From contig BPHJ01000001.1 in the NCBI GenBank assembly GCA_026003475.1, forward strand, positions 2,070,501-2,134,500: 64,000 nt of DNA, written 5' to 3'. Below, in pieces: positions 36,033 to 45,514 of this stretch. Numbering within the stretch: the stretch's first letter is position 1; each line of letters opens with the position of its first letter. The position numbers and the translations under genes are program-made. The DNA comes from Candidatus Kapaibacterium sp. (GTDB lineage Bacteria > Bacteroidota > Ignavibacteria > Kapaibacteriales > NICIL-2). A model generated the notes under the pieces. It worked only from the letters and a program-made list of their open reading frames with translations, made no database searches and was not told the origin of the DNA.

Positions 36033-38180
36033 ATGCAGGGATGGGCATGTGGGCTGCTTGGTGTCGGTGCGGCGGTAATGCTTGCGTTGCTCCCAATGCA
36101 GGCATCACCATCGCATCCGCAGCACGGTGGGGAGGTAGCATGCTGCCAACCCAAGGCATTACCCGACGAGTTTTCCGTTCTCGACCAATCCACCTCAACC
36201 AGCGACGATGCAGCGCGCCAATTGGAACGCGCGCGGCAATACTACCTCCGTGGATTGGCAGCCCTCGAACGGCATGACACCACCAAAGCAGCCAAACTCT
36301 TCGAAGCTGCCATGGACGTGCTCAACCAACTGGCAAGCACGCCCGGCATCGAGCGCAACGAAGACTACTCCGACCTGGCGCAATCCATCATCGAGGACTA
36401 CGAAAACTTCATCCGTCCCATTGACGAGCTGGACGTCAACTCGCCGCTCTTCGTCATGCGGGATCGTCTCTTCCAAGCCGTCGAGATTGTCCAATCGCCC
36501 GTTGCGGGGGTTGTCCCACCGCTGAGCGGGACGCTCTCGACGACCGTGCCGTTGGTGCAGAACGAGTACGTCAACAACGCCATTGCTTTCTTGACCAACA
36601 CCGAGCGTGGGCGGACATTTTTCAAACGGGTGTTGGGGCGGATGAATCGCTTTTTCCCGCTCTTCCGGCGCATTGCCCAGCAGGAGAACGTTCCCGAAGA
36701 GCTTAGCTACCTTGCCATCATCGAAAGCGGACTCAACCCGAATGCCGTCTCGCGTGCCCAAGCAGTGGGGCTGTGGCAATTCATCCAATCAACCGGGCAG
36801 CTCTACCAACTCCGCGTGACTCAGTGGTACGACGAACGCCGTGACCCGGAAAAATCCACGCGGGCAGCCATGCGGCATCTGCGCGATCTCTACCAAGAAC
36901 TTGGCGACTGGCACATGGTGCTGGCTGCCTACAACTGCGGTATCAACTGTGTCCGCCGGGCTATCAAGCAATCGGGCTTGGAGAATCCCACCTTCTGGCA
37001 AGTTCGGGACTACCTCCCGCGAGAAACCCGGAACTACGTCCCGATGTACATTGCCGCCACGCTCGTGGCAATGCAAGCGGAAGCCTATGGCTTTCACAAG
37101 GACGACATCGTCCCCGAACCCGCGTGGATCTACGATACCGTGACCATTACCGAGCCAGTCAGCCTGGGCGCAATTGCTACGTGTGCAAACACGACACTCG
37201 ACACCATCAAGGCGCTCAACCCGGAACTGTTGCGCAATACTACCCCACCCAACGAACCCTACACTCTTCGCATCCCCCAAGGACGCAGTTCTGACTTTGC
37301 TCTCCGCTTTGCAATGCTCACACCGGAGGAGAAACAGCCGTGGGTTCTCCACAGCGTCGGGCGCGGCCAGACGTTGGCGCAGATTGCCGCCGATTACGAC
37401 GTGCCTCTTGCTGAACTTGCTGAGTTGAACGGCGTATCCACACGCACACGCTTGCGTCGGGGGCAGGTGATTCGTATCCCGCTCAGCCCATCTTTGCCCG
37501 CTGCCGAAACAGAGATAGCAACTGATGAACAGCAGCCAACAAGCCGTTCGACTGACTCCAATCGCGCCGTGGCCGTCCCGGCCACACCAGCGGTTGCCAC
37601 TGCTGCTGAGAAACAGCAGCAGTCGTCGAAGCCACCGACGTACCAGACCCACCGCGTCCAGCGCGGGGAGACGCTCGCACAGATCGCCGATGACTATGGC
37701 ACAACGGTAACCGAACTTCGGCGCCTCAATCGGCTGCGGAGCTCGCGCTTGTTAGCAGGGCAGATCCTCCGCGTGCCAGCAAATACTGCGCAACAGGTTA
37801 CTGCTACTGACCGCACACCCCAACCGCCATTGGCACGCAAAATCTCCCACCGTGTTCGCCGAGGAGAAAACATCGGCACTATTGCTGCGCTCTACGGCGT
37901 CCGGCAAGCAGACCTTGTCCGCTGGAATCCGCACCTGGGGAATGGCACCGTCAAAGCAGGTGAGCGCCTGGCTATCTACCTGGAACCACAGGGGAAAGGA
38001 AGCTCGCGGGCAACTCCGCGCACCATCAATCGGCTTCCCAAATGGTACACCGTCCGCAGCGGCGATACGCTCTATTCGATTGCTCGCCGTTTCGGCATTG
38101 ACGTCGAGGACATTCTCGCCAAAAACAAGTTGCCCGATGCTGACCACCTCAGGGCAGGGCAACGCTTGCGCCTGCAGTAG
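36033..38180 (+). CDS. MltD-like lytic transglycosylase with LysM repeats
   Basis: 715 residues with an N-terminal signal segment ([18 protein letters not shown]). The lytic transglycosylase (SLT) domain spans about 190-360: the catalytic Glu is in [14 protein letters not shown], with AVGLWQFI and AAYNCG motifs. C-terminal LysM modules follow ([69 protein letters not shown]), so there are four. It cleaves glycan strands of peptidoglycan in the periplasm, anchored by LysM. This is more LysM than E. coli MltD (two). Single-gene unit. Confidence 0.93.
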   Translation: MQGWACGLLGVGAAVMLALLPMQASPSHPQHGGEVACCQPKALPDEFSVLDQSTSTSDDAARQLERARQYYLRGLAALERHDTTKAAKLFEAAMDVLNQLASTPGIERNEDYSDLAQSIIEDYENFIRPIDELDVNSPLFVMRDRLFQAVEIVQSPVAGVVPPLSGTLSTTVPLVQNEYVNNAIAFLTNTERGRTFFKRVLGRMNRFFPLFRRIAQQENVPEELSYLAIIESGLNPNAVSRAQAVGLWQFIQSTGQLYQLRVTQWYDERRDPEKSTRAAMRHLRDLYQELGDWHMVLAAYNCGINCVRRAIKQSGLENPTFWQVRDYLPRETRNYVPMYIAATLVAMQAEAYGFHKDDIVPEPAWIYDTVTITEPVSLGAIATCANTTLDTIKALNPELLRNTTPPNEPYTLRIPQGRSSDFALRFAMLTPEEKQPWVLHSVGRGQTLAQIAADYDVPLAELAELNGVSTRTRLRRGQVIRIPLSPSLPAAETEIATDEQQPTSRSTDSNRAVAVPATPAVATAAEKQQQSSKPPTYQTHRVQRGETLAQIADDYGTTVTELRRLNRLRSSRLLAGQILRVPANTAQQVTATDRTPQPPLARKISHRVRRGENIGTIAALYGVRQADLVRWNPHLGNGTVKAGERLAIYLEPQGKGSSRATPRTINRLPKWYTVRSGDTLYSIARRFGIDVEDILAKNKLPDADHLRAGQRLRLQ

Positions 38181-38204
38181 CGTGATCGCCAATTCCCACA
38201 AAGC

Positions 38205-38247
38205 GCCAACTGCATACGAGTTGATTGCTACTGCCAGAACAGTTGGC
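38205..38247 (+). terminator. Possible terminator after the MltD-like gene
   Basis: GCCAACTG and CAGTTGGC form a perfect 8-bp stem with a long loop, followed by the T-rich stretch acttattctt. It lies between convergent genes. Confidence 0.45.
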
Positions 38248-38274
38248 ACTTATTCTTGACTGCACAAGCTGTCA

Positions 38275-38865
38275 TCACCACCATCGTTCCTTTGTGCCCC
38301 CCCCGCGTGGTGCATAGTCGGCCAGCAGTGTTTTCAGGTTGTTTCGCGCTCGAAGTAACCGTTGCTTGAGTGTATTTGCCGTGCAGCCGATCTCTTTTGC
38401 CGCTTGGATGAGGGATTGGTCATGGAGATACACCATATCAACAGCCTGACGAAGCTTCGGGGAGAGTTTTGAGATTGCTGCCTGCATATCCAGCGCGATG
38501 ATAAGCCTACGCTCAGGAGTGTGTGAAGGTGGCGCGGAATTGTTGTCGCTCGGAAGCTCTGATGGTGTTTCCCGCAAGCAATGGCGTTTTTCGCGTTTGA
38601 GAAACGTGGTTGCTTCCTGAGAGAGTGCGTCCCGCAGTGCATCGAAGGTCTTGGGATAGGCCATTGCTCCTTTCATCACCTTAGCGGCAACATTCGTGAT
38701 TGCCTCGGTGACCGCATCCTCGATGCTTGAGCGGAATCCACGCCAACGACGCCAAAGGAGGGGCTTGAGAACATGCCCGGCATCAATAAGCTCCTTCCAC
38801 TGCTGCTCGGAAAGAGGTTGCCCTCGTGGGCAACACGCGCTGTCAGGCTCTTCCATCTGCGCCAC
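38275..38865 (-). CDS. ECF-like RNA polymerase sigma factor
   Basis: 196 residues. The C-terminal region 4 is clear (AISKLSPKLRQAVDMVYLHD, then SLIQAAKEIGCTANTLKQRLLRARNNLKTLL), a helix-turn-helix that recognises -35 DNA. The N-terminal part is a helical sigma-2-like region that is less typical. It follows two exported-protein genes with 2- and 12-nt gaps, so the sigma factor probably controls or is co-expressed with them. No anti-sigma gene is visible. Confidence 0.85.
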   Translation of the reverse strand: MAQMEEPDSACCPRGQPLSEQQWKELIDAGHVLKPLLWRRWRGFRSSIEDAVTEAITNVAAKVMKGAMAYPKTFDALRDALSQEATTFLKREKRHCLRETPSELPSDNNSAPPSHTPERRLIIALDMQAAISKLSPKLRQAVDMVYLHDQSLIQAAKEIGCTANTLKQRLLRARNNLKTLLADYAPRGGGTKERWW

Positions 38866-38867
38866 CG

Positions 38868-39746
38868 TTATTCGATGCGAACCACAAACAGCGAGCCGAC
38901 GAGATTGCCGTTGGAGTCAGTAATCAAAATTCGGTAGAAGCCCTGGGAGATAGAGCTTGGTAGCAGGAGAGATTCTGTTCCCGCAGGGAGATGCTGTTCC
39001 TCGATGAGCCGTCCTGAAATGTCGAAGATCCGCATCGTGGAATTCATCGAGAGTGGTGCTCGGAGGGGAACGGTATTGTCTGTGAGCAGAAGCTTCTCGG
39101 GCATTGGTACGGGTGCATCGTGCATTGCTACACTGGAGACCAAGGAACTTGTATCACTGCAGATGGCGATCGCGCGCCGATACGCATCGTGGAAGCATTC
39201 TAATCGAAACCTCTGTGGGACGCACCACCACTCTACGCCCCACATCGGGACGTAGCTGCGATTGACGTAGGGGTCATAGTACATTACAAGTCGCAGTCTG
39301 GCAACCTCGATCTCTGGGCACAGCTCCTTCCATTCACTAACTATGATGGAGTTGAAGATTCTATTGTGAAGTGAGTCAATGTCGTACCAGCTTTTGTTGA
39401 TGACGCGCGAAGTGTCTTTTGGCCACTGCTTATGACCCACAACCTGAAAATTTCCGCCAGCGGAAATGACCGTGAACAGGTGGATCATTTCCTGGCTCGG
39501 GGAGAGGAAGATGTAATCCCAAACAGGCAGAGCGCCGTTTCCTTGCAGGTCGAATGTTCCAGCCGGAAGGCTGTCGGTGCGATACTTCATCCATCGAATG
39601 GAAACAAGTGCTACAGCGGTATCTCCGGTTTCCGCAATAGCGCGTTCCCGTGCGAACGAAAGCCCTTGAGCGGGAAGAAAAGGCTCATTGGGTTGCGCTG
39701 CACTAATAGCGGCAGCCAAGCAGAGAAGCACCAGTGCTGAGCGCAT
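38868..39746 (-). CDS. Exported protein with T9SS type-A sorting domain
   Basis: 292 residues with signal peptide MRSALVLLCLAAAISAAQ. The main body is not recognised. The last ~70 residues form a sorting domain (MRIFDISGRLIEEQHLPAG, SISQGFYRILITDSNG, FVVRIE). Its stop lies 2 nt before the sigma factor start. Base composition is more AT-rich than the housekeeping neighbours. Confidence 0.78.
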   Translation of the reverse strand: MRSALVLLCLAAAISAAQPNEPFLPAQGLSFARERAIAETGDTAVALVSIRWMKYRTDSLPAGTFDLQGNGALPVWDYIFLSPSQEMIHLFTVISAGGNFQVVGHKQWPKDTSRVINKSWYDIDSLHNRIFNSIIVSEWKELCPEIEVARLRLVMYYDPYVNRSYVPMWGVEWWCVPQRFRLECFHDAYRRAIAICSDTSSLVSSVAMHDAPVPMPEKLLLTDNTVPLRAPLSMNSTMRIFDISGRLIEEQHLPAGTESLLLPSSISQGFYRILITDSNGNLVGSLFVVRIE

Positions 39747-39758
39747 AGCAACACTCCT

Positions 39759-41669
39759 TTACTGTTGGTAGTTGAACATGTACACAGCAGAGCGGCGGTA
39801 ATCTTGGTAGAGAACGTAGAGATTTCCTTCACCATCAAAGTCCGCGCTTTGTGCGCGCATACCGTCCTGGAAGCGGGGAACAAACCATTCACCGATGAGC
39901 TTCCCCGTTGCTCTGTCGTATCGCTGCCAGATGTACGGATTGCGGGAATCCTCGTAGGGGCGACCAGGTTCGTAGAGATCCCACACCAGCATGTATTCCT
40001 TCGCTGTGATGCCTACAGCAGTTGGCCATGCTCGTGCACCCGCCAGAATGCGATAGAGCTTCGTTGGGGTAGCTGGGTACCGCGCTTGTTTGGTGGGATG
40101 GACAAGCTCTGGTGCATAGTACGTTTTGATCGGACGGCTAATCCCGTCGGGGACCAGTATTACGTAATCAGTTAGCGGCTCGTGGATGATTGCTGCATCG
40201 GGGCAAGAACTCATGAGCGGATCGAACATATACCCGATACCTAAAAGTTTTTTGTTTATATCAATCTTACCACCCAGGGCCAGACATCTTCCTGTATTAC
40301 GATCGAATATTGCCCAGCTTCGAGCCATTGTGTAAAATTCATCTGTTGTTGGGTTGGCTGATAATTGGGCGTCAGGACGGTAGAGATCAGGTAGGGGTAC
40401 TGATTGAGGGTAGGATTTCCAAATGATGGTACCAATCAGCAGAGGAGGATCGCATATCAGAACTCGCTGAATTAGATGCAAATTATCAATAAATCCAAAC
40501 CTGCCGATACTGGAGGAATCGTATTCTGGAATATGCTGGAATGGAGCGTTGCGGGAAAGATCGTAAAAAACTGTCCAGTTAGTTTTACCAATGACGATTA
40601 CAGTATCTCTCTCTCTCAATTTGATATCCTGAATCTTGGCGTAAGAAATAGCTACAGTCAAGATCGAATCGGCGCAGGGGTCATAGCTCACACCACCTGC
40701 AATAAGTGCCTGAAGGTAAGACTTTTTGAGAAATGCGCGAAAAAGTGAGTCACTTCCTACTGATTGTTTCCGAAAGAATACGCTATCGATAGGCAACGGA
40801 GTGAGTATTTGATGGACCAAGTCGTATATCATACCACCGATGTGCGTGACTCCTGCTTGCGCAAAGTAAAGCCACCGCCCGCGGGAGCTAACGTGGAGCT
40901 TTGCCCATCCCAGCGGCGTGGCAGGAGTCTCCGGAATAGGGATAACAGCAGAATGCTGGGCCTGTGGGTATGCCTGCACAACCGAGTCCAGCCGATAGCC
41001 ATGCGGAGCCAGAACGACGTTCTGCTTCTCTGGATGAAGAGCTGATCGGAGAGCTGGGGCAAGCGAAGTGGATGACCGTACCTGTTCGACCACTGAATCA
41101 ACAGATAAGCGAGGTTGGTAAAGGTTATAGTAGTACCGCAGCTCTCCAGAACATGACCACGCGGTTAGCCAGCCAGTAGAAAATCCCGGGCCTTTGGCCA
41201 CTCCGAAGATGCTAAAAAGTACTAAGTTTTGCGTGGTATCAACGATGATCGGAAACTTGAATGTGCCCGACAGACCGACATCGGTAGTCGCTCGCTCCCC
41301 TTTGACAATGCCGATCGTTGGCACGCCTTTTTTTGTCAGCTCTTCGCCAATGAGATTTGCAATGAGCACAGTGTGTCGAAAGCCAGGTTGGAGCAGTAAC
41401 ACTGCGACATTTCCTTCCTTGCAGGACAAATGCTCACGAATGAAATTGGCAACACGTTCTGATTGGAGCGGAAACGGCGGTGGATTTTCGACTCGCTCCG
41501 ACGGACGGAGAGCTGACTGACGCAATATCTCCTGGATTTCTTGCTCTTGCTCTTCCTCTTCGTCACTGTCGTGACCAGCATATCCCCTTCCTCCAATGCT
41601 CAAACAGAAGAGCAGAAGGAGCACAAGTCCCCCACGTGCTGCAGTAATGAGAAGATTGGCTCTTTTCAT
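39759..41669 (-). CDS. Exported protein of unknown function, possible beta-propeller
   Basis: 636 residues from ATG 41669 (MKRANLLITAARGG), preceded by GAGGAG; the track ORF adds 119 shadow residues. A signal peptide is followed by an acidic stretch (HDSDEEEEQEQE). The N-terminal third has FIREHLSCKEGNVAVLLLQPG and a redoxin-like hint (PTIGIVKGER). The rest is beta-rich and ends FDGEGNLYVLYQDYRRSAVYMFNYQQ, similar to a propeller blade of Bacteroidota NHL-like proteins. AT-rich local segments suggest fast evolution or transfer. First gene of the three-gene sigma cluster. Confidence 0.7.
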   Translation of the reverse strand: MKRANLLITAARGGLVLLLLFCLSIGGRGYAGHDSDEEEEQEQEIQEILRQSALRPSERVENPPPFPLQSERVANFIREHLSCKEGNVAVLLLQPGFRHTVLIANLIGEELTKKGVPTIGIVKGERATTDVGLSGTFKFPIIVDTTQNLVLFSIFGVAKGPGFSTGWLTAWSCSGELRYYYNLYQPRLSVDSVVEQVRSSTSLAPALRSALHPEKQNVVLAPHGYRLDSVVQAYPQAQHSAVIPIPETPATPLGWAKLHVSSRGRWLYFAQAGVTHIGGMIYDLVHQILTPLPIDSVFFRKQSVGSDSLFRAFLKKSYLQALIAGGVSYDPCADSILTVAISYAKIQDIKLRERDTVIVIGKTNWTVFYDLSRNAPFQHIPEYDSSSIGRFGFIDNLHLIQRVLICDPPLLIGTIIWKSYPQSVPLPDLYRPDAQLSANPTTDEFYTMARSWAIFDRNTGRCLALGGKIDINKKLLGIGYMFDPLMSSCPDAAIIHEPLTDYVILVPDGISRPIKTYYAPELVHPTKQARYPATPTKLYRILAGARAWPTAVGITAKEYMLVWDLYEPGRPYEDSRNPYIWQRYDRATGKLIGEWFVPRFQDGMRAQSADFDGEGNLYVLYQDYRRSAVYMFNYQQ

Positions 41670-41715
41670 CGCGGGCTCCTCGATAAAAGACCAACCGCCG
41701 TTCAGTACGCGCAAG

Positions 41716-41723
41716 CAAAAATA
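41716..41723 (-). promoter_or_regulatory. -7 box (TATTTTTG) for the sigma-factor cluster
   Basis: TATTTTTG on the minus strand, 46 nt upstream of ATG 41669. It overlaps the T-run of the hairpin at 41729. Confidence 0.45.
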
Positions 41724-41728
41724 CAATC

Positions 41729-41769
41729 GTGGAGGGAGTAGTCTGGCATGCACAGAACACTCCCTCCAC
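41729..41769 (-). terminator. Hairpin terminator between the PII-like gene and the sigma cluster
   Basis: GTGGAGGGAGT and ACTCCCTCCAC form a perfect 11-bp stem with a 19-nt loop. On the minus strand TATTTTT follows 5 nt later. Apart from this hairpin, 41670-41922 shows nothing recognisable. Confidence 0.65.
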
Positions 41770-41922
41770 AGAGCGTTTTGGTGGAACATTCCCGACGCGG
41801 CAGGGTGCTTTGTTCCCTCCACTGGGCAGCGCGCAGCAAGCACCCGAATCTGGCTACCCGCGGAGAAAACATGCCGCATCCCACAATGGTAGGTGCCGCA
41901 ATTGTGTTGAATGGTTACATCG

Positions 41923-42174
41923 TCACCGCACAAAGCGGCTTCGGCAGAGCACTTTGACCTCTGTTGTCCAGAGGATGAACGAGCCGCTGTGGAAGTCGCG
42001 CTGGTGGATTTCCTCCAGGATGGCATCAGCTTCTTCGTGCGAGACGATCACCTCCACGCGTTGGCGCGGGACGGGCTCCTCCTCCCGTCCAAAGCTCAAG
42101 CCCGACGCCGGCGCGACCGTGTAGCCGGTAGTTCTGTGCGACTGGAGAAGTTCGGTTACGGGGGCTCTCTGCAT
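41923..42174 (-). CDS. PII-like (ferredoxin-fold) protein, apparently missing its first strand
   Basis: 83 residues from ATG 42174 (MQRAPVTELLQSH). The order TTGYTVAPASG, a charged loop (GREEEPVPRQ), RVEVIVSHEEADAILEEIH and FILWTTEVKVL matches PII-like/DUF3240-type signalling proteins of ~100 residues. The usual N-terminal beta strand and ligand-loop start are absent. Only 12 nt separate its start from the start of the divergent glycosyltransferase, leaving no room for promoters, so the gene may be truncated or one start may be wrong. Confidence 0.5.
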   Translation of the reverse strand: MQRAPVTELLQSHRTTGYTVAPASGLSFGREEEPVPRQRVEVIVSHEEADAILEEIHQRDFHSGSFILWTTEVKVLCRSRFVR

Positions 42175-42186
42175 AATTTCGTTTCT

Positions 42187-43413
42187 ATGCGTCGTGCATC
42201 TGAGTGTCTCACCTGGCGCCATATCCTGGCAATCTGTACCATCAGCGCAATTGCACGGGTGGTGTTCCTCCTCATTGCCGAGCCGCCTATCCCCGTTGCG
42301 GAGGACTACGCCATTGCTCGGCACATCGCTGCTGGCGACGGCTTTTCCATCTACGAGCGCGGACCCACCAGCATCAAAGGCCCGCTCTATCCAACCTACC
42401 TGGCAGCTTGGCTCTGGGTGCTCGGCGAGCAAAACGGGCTTCGGGCGGCGATTCTGGTGCAGCATCTTCTCTACGCTGCAATGCCAGCGCTGCTGTTCCA
42501 GCTTGGGCGAGCAATCGCCCGGCCAACGCTCGGCACAATCGCCGCGGTGCTCTTTGCACTCCACCCGACGTATTTCTACCACGCGACAGTTGCAGAAAAC
42601 ACCACGTGGGTTGTTGTAATGAGCGCGCTGTGGGGGATGCTCGTCTTCCGAGAGTCTCGCTCTCCGATCGGGACTGCGCTTGCTGCTGGAGCGATCATCG
42701 GCAGCTTCATTCTCGAGAAACCGATGCTTGCGGTACCGATGGCGATGATTCTCGGCCTGCGATGGTGGCGCAGGTGGCAACAACTCACTACTGCAGCGCT
42801 CGCGGCAGCACTCTTGGTGCTGCCGTGGGCTGTACGAGGCGCTGTGCTTTTCGGGGAGCCGACGCTCACCAAATCGTATTCGAGCACGTTGACGTTTATC
42901 CATTCCTGGCTGCCCAGTATGGCAGTCCATCCTCGCTATGCGGTGCCCGATTCTGTCGAGCGAGCGCTCGATTCGCTGACGAAATTGCCCGAACGACAAG
43001 CACTCCCTGCACTGCGCTCGCTGGCGACGGACATCCTTGCGACGAAGTGGTCAATCATGCCAGAACGGACTATTGTCCACGCACTCATCTTCTGGACAAT
43101 CCCACCCCGCTATTGGCAGAGCTGGTCGCTGGCATTTGTGGTAGTGCGGATCGTGCCAGTTGTTCTGTTGACAGTGCTTTGGATTTGGGGAATGGCAATT
43201 CTCTGGCGGCAGGATCGGCCGCTCCTGCTGGGTGTGCTCGGTATCGTGGCATGGGTAACGCTGGTGTACTCGCTCTACCACGTGCTCAACATCCGCTACA
43301 AGCTCGAAGTGGAGTGGCTTGAACTCTTCGTGTGCGCAGCACCACTTGTACCGAACCAATTGCGCTCCGTACATTTGTCCCGTCCCATCCTCTCACCTTC
43401 TCCAACTGAGCCA
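42187..43413 (+). CDS. ArnT-like membrane glycosyltransferase (GT39/GT83 type)
   Basis: About 409 residues from ATG 42187 (MRRASECLTWRHILAICTI). About 8-10 hydrophobic helices are seen. The first loop has YAIARHIAAGDGFSIYERGPTSIKGPLYPTYLA, the acidic/substrate loop typical of dolichyl-phosphate-mannose transferase-like enzymes. No in-frame stop occurs before the lipoprotein ATG at 43414, so the frame continues into it. A TGA in the +2 frame (43407-43409) lies 4 nt before that ATG, compatible with a lost base somewhere in the gene's end. Lipid-linked sugar donor assumed. Confidence 0.72.
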
Positions 43414-43883
43414 ATGGTACGATCATTTGCAGCTGGCGTGCTCACCACCGCCATTGTTCTGAGCCTGACTGTCGGGGGGTGCACTTCCTCCTCATCCAGT
43501 AGCGATGGAGGCAATTCGATGTCAGCGATCGTCGGCTCGCAGCAATGGACAGCAGCACCCGGAATGATTCAAGCGACCAATGCGAACGGTGTCGTTGCAC
43601 TTGGCGGGATGGATGCTTCAGGAACGGTGCAAATTCAGCTGCGAGCGGTAGGCATCAGCCAACCTGGAACAGTCCAAATTGGCGCTGGGCAGCCGCATTC
43701 AGCCACGCTAAGCGACAATGGCACCCTCTACGTGGCCAGTAACGTTGCGGGCTCGGGCACGACACTTTCACCAGACTTACCAGCTCTGAAGCCGAGGGCA
43801 CGTTTTCGTTCATCGGTATCAACGCTGAATCAAAGCTTCCACGGAACGTTACCAACGGGAAGTTCAGCGTCCGGTTCAAGTAA
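43414..43883 (+). pseudogene. DUF6252-like lipoprotein with a one-base frameshift
   Basis: From ATG 43414 the frame encodes a lipoprotein signal (LSLTVGGCTSSSSSSDGG) and IVGSQQWTAAPG, TVQIQLRAVG and GAGQPHSATLSDNGT, as in DUF6252-type proteins. Near 43761-43765 the expected sequence moves to another frame: [20 protein letters not shown], then [12 protein letters not shown] and TAA at 43881. One inserted base would restore a 156-residue protein. Either a sequencing or assembly deletion or a genuine pseudogene. Confidence 0.72.
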
Positions 43884-43926
43884 CTGCGGAGCACACGCAG
43901 AGACAAGTACGGCAGAACGCGATTCG

Positions 43927-43934
43927 TACTTTTG
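43927..43934 (+). promoter_or_regulatory. -7 box (TACTTTTG) for gatB, right
   Basis: TTCGTACTTTTGC matches the element before the left gatB and marks the inner edge of the right arm. It lies 62 nt before ATG 43997. Confidence 0.55.
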
Positions 43935-43996
43935 CGCAGCAGTCGCAGTGGGCGACTGTGAAGTGTAATCGCGTAGTTCAATGTTTCCAGACGCCA

Positions 43997-45478
43997 ATGC
44001 AGAGCGTGCATACTGGTGACTACGAAGCGGTCATTGGGCTGGAAGTGCACGCCCAGCTCCTGACGGCAACGAAGGCGTTCTGCCGATGCTCGACGCAGTA
44101 CGGCGCAGCGCCGAACACTAACGTGTGCCCCGTCTGCCTTGGGCATCCTGGTGCATTGCCCGTCCTCAATCGGCAGGTCGTGGAGTTCACGCTGCGCATG
44201 GGGTTGGCGACTGGCTGCACCATCCGACCGCGCTCACGCTTTGCGCGGAAGAACTACTTCTACCCCGATTTGCCGAAAGGCTACCAGATTTCGCAGTACG
44301 AGGACCCAATTTGCTACGGTGGCTTCGTCGAAATCGAGCTCGAGGACGGGACGACCAAACGTATCGGCATCACACGGATTCACATGGAGGAGGACGCCGG
44401 CAAATCCATCCATGACCACGACGTTGATACACTCATTGACCTCAATCGCTGCGGGGTGCCGCTCATCGAAATTGTTTCGGAGCCAGACATCCGTTCCCCT
44501 GGCGAAGCGGTGCTCTACCTACAGGCGATTCGGCAACTGCTCATGTACCTGGGCATCTGCGATGGCAACATGGAAGAAGGCTCCTTGCGCTGCGATGCGA
44601 ACGTCTCCGTGCGGCGTCGCGGCTCAGATCGCTTCGGGACAAAAACGGAGGTGAAAAATCTCAACTCGTTCCGCAACGTCGAGCGCGCGCTTGCCTACGA
44701 AATCGAGCGACAAATTGCTGTCCTTGCGCAGGGCGGCACCATCGAACAAGAAACGCGGATGTGGGATGCCTCGAGCGGATCAACTCGCCCGATGCGCTCA
44801 AAAGAATTCGCCCACGACTACCGCTACTTTCCAGAGCCGGACCTGGTCCCGGTTGAGGTTAGCGCCGAGTGGATCGAGCGCGTCCGCGCAGAGTTACCCG
44901 AGCTTCCGCTGGCGCGGAAGCGCCGCTTGCAGGAGCAGTACGGGATTCCCGCCTACGATGCAGGCATTCTCATTGCAGAACGCTCCCTGGCTGACTACTT
45001 CGAACGCGCCTGCGGCGCGCTCCGCGAGCCATCGCCAGAGCGCTACAAACTCATCAGCAACTGGATCATGACGGAGGTGCTGCGCATTTTAGGCGAGCGG
45101 AAAATTGACATCGGATCGTTCCCCATCGAACCGGAGCGCCTTGCTGAGCTTGTCGAGCTGCAAGCGCAACGCACCATCTCCAGCCGCATAGCCAAAGAGC
45201 TCTTCGCCGAGCTGTTGAGTTCGCCTGCGCGGCCGTCGGAGCTCGTTGCTGAGCGAGGGATGGTGCAGGTCTCTGACGCAGGATACCTCGAACAGCTCGT
45301 CGAGCGTGCACTGAGCGAAAATCCCGACACCATCGAGAAGTACCGCGCAGGTAAAGTAGCGGTGCTCGGATTCCTCGTCGGTCAAGTGATGAAGTACTCG
45401 CAGGGCAAAGCCAACCCCGAGCTTGTCCGGACGCTCCTTCTGGAGCGGCTCGGACACTCGGATGCTCTTGCCCGGTAG
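43997..45478 (+). CDS. gatB: Aspartyl/glutamyl-tRNA amidotransferase subunit B (right copy)
   Basis: 493 residues from ATG 43997 ([21 protein letters not shown]); the track adds 13 residues. All features of the left copy are kept: FCRCS/CPVCLG cysteines, [26 protein letters not shown] and the YqeY-like tail [19 protein letters not shown]. Differences are mostly conservative and spread along the length, so both copies look functional rather than one decaying. Confidence 0.95.
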   Translation: MQSVHTGDYEAVIGLEVHAQLLTATKAFCRCSTQYGAAPNTNVCPVCLGHPGALPVLNRQVVEFTLRMGLATGCTIRPRSRFARKNYFYPDLPKGYQISQYEDPICYGGFVEIELEDGTTKRIGITRIHMEEDAGKSIHDHDVDTLIDLNRCGVPLIEIVSEPDIRSPGEAVLYLQAIRQLLMYLGICDGNMEEGSLRCDANVSVRRRGSDRFGTKTEVKNLNSFRNVERALAYEIERQIAVLAQGGTIEQETRMWDASSGSTRPMRSKEFAHDYRYFPEPDLVPVEVSAEWIERVRAELPELPLARKRRLQEQYGIPAYDAGILIAERSLADYFERACGALREPSPERYKLISNWIMTEVLRILGERKIDIGSFPIEPERLAELVELQAQRTISSRIAKELFAELLSSPARPSELVAERGMVQVSDAGYLEQLVERALSENPDTIEKYRAGKVAVLGFLVGQVMKYSQGKANPELVRTLLLERLGHSDALAR

Positions 45479-45514
45479 GACGGAGCTTGTTTCACCCCTC
45501 TGGAGCGCCTACGC

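Noticed and set aside
29898-43926. Mobile element causing the inverted duplication
   Set aside because: No transposase, integrase, terminal repeats or phage structural genes are found in the spacer or at the arm edges; the S74 domain belongs to a T9SS-exported fibre, not a prophage.
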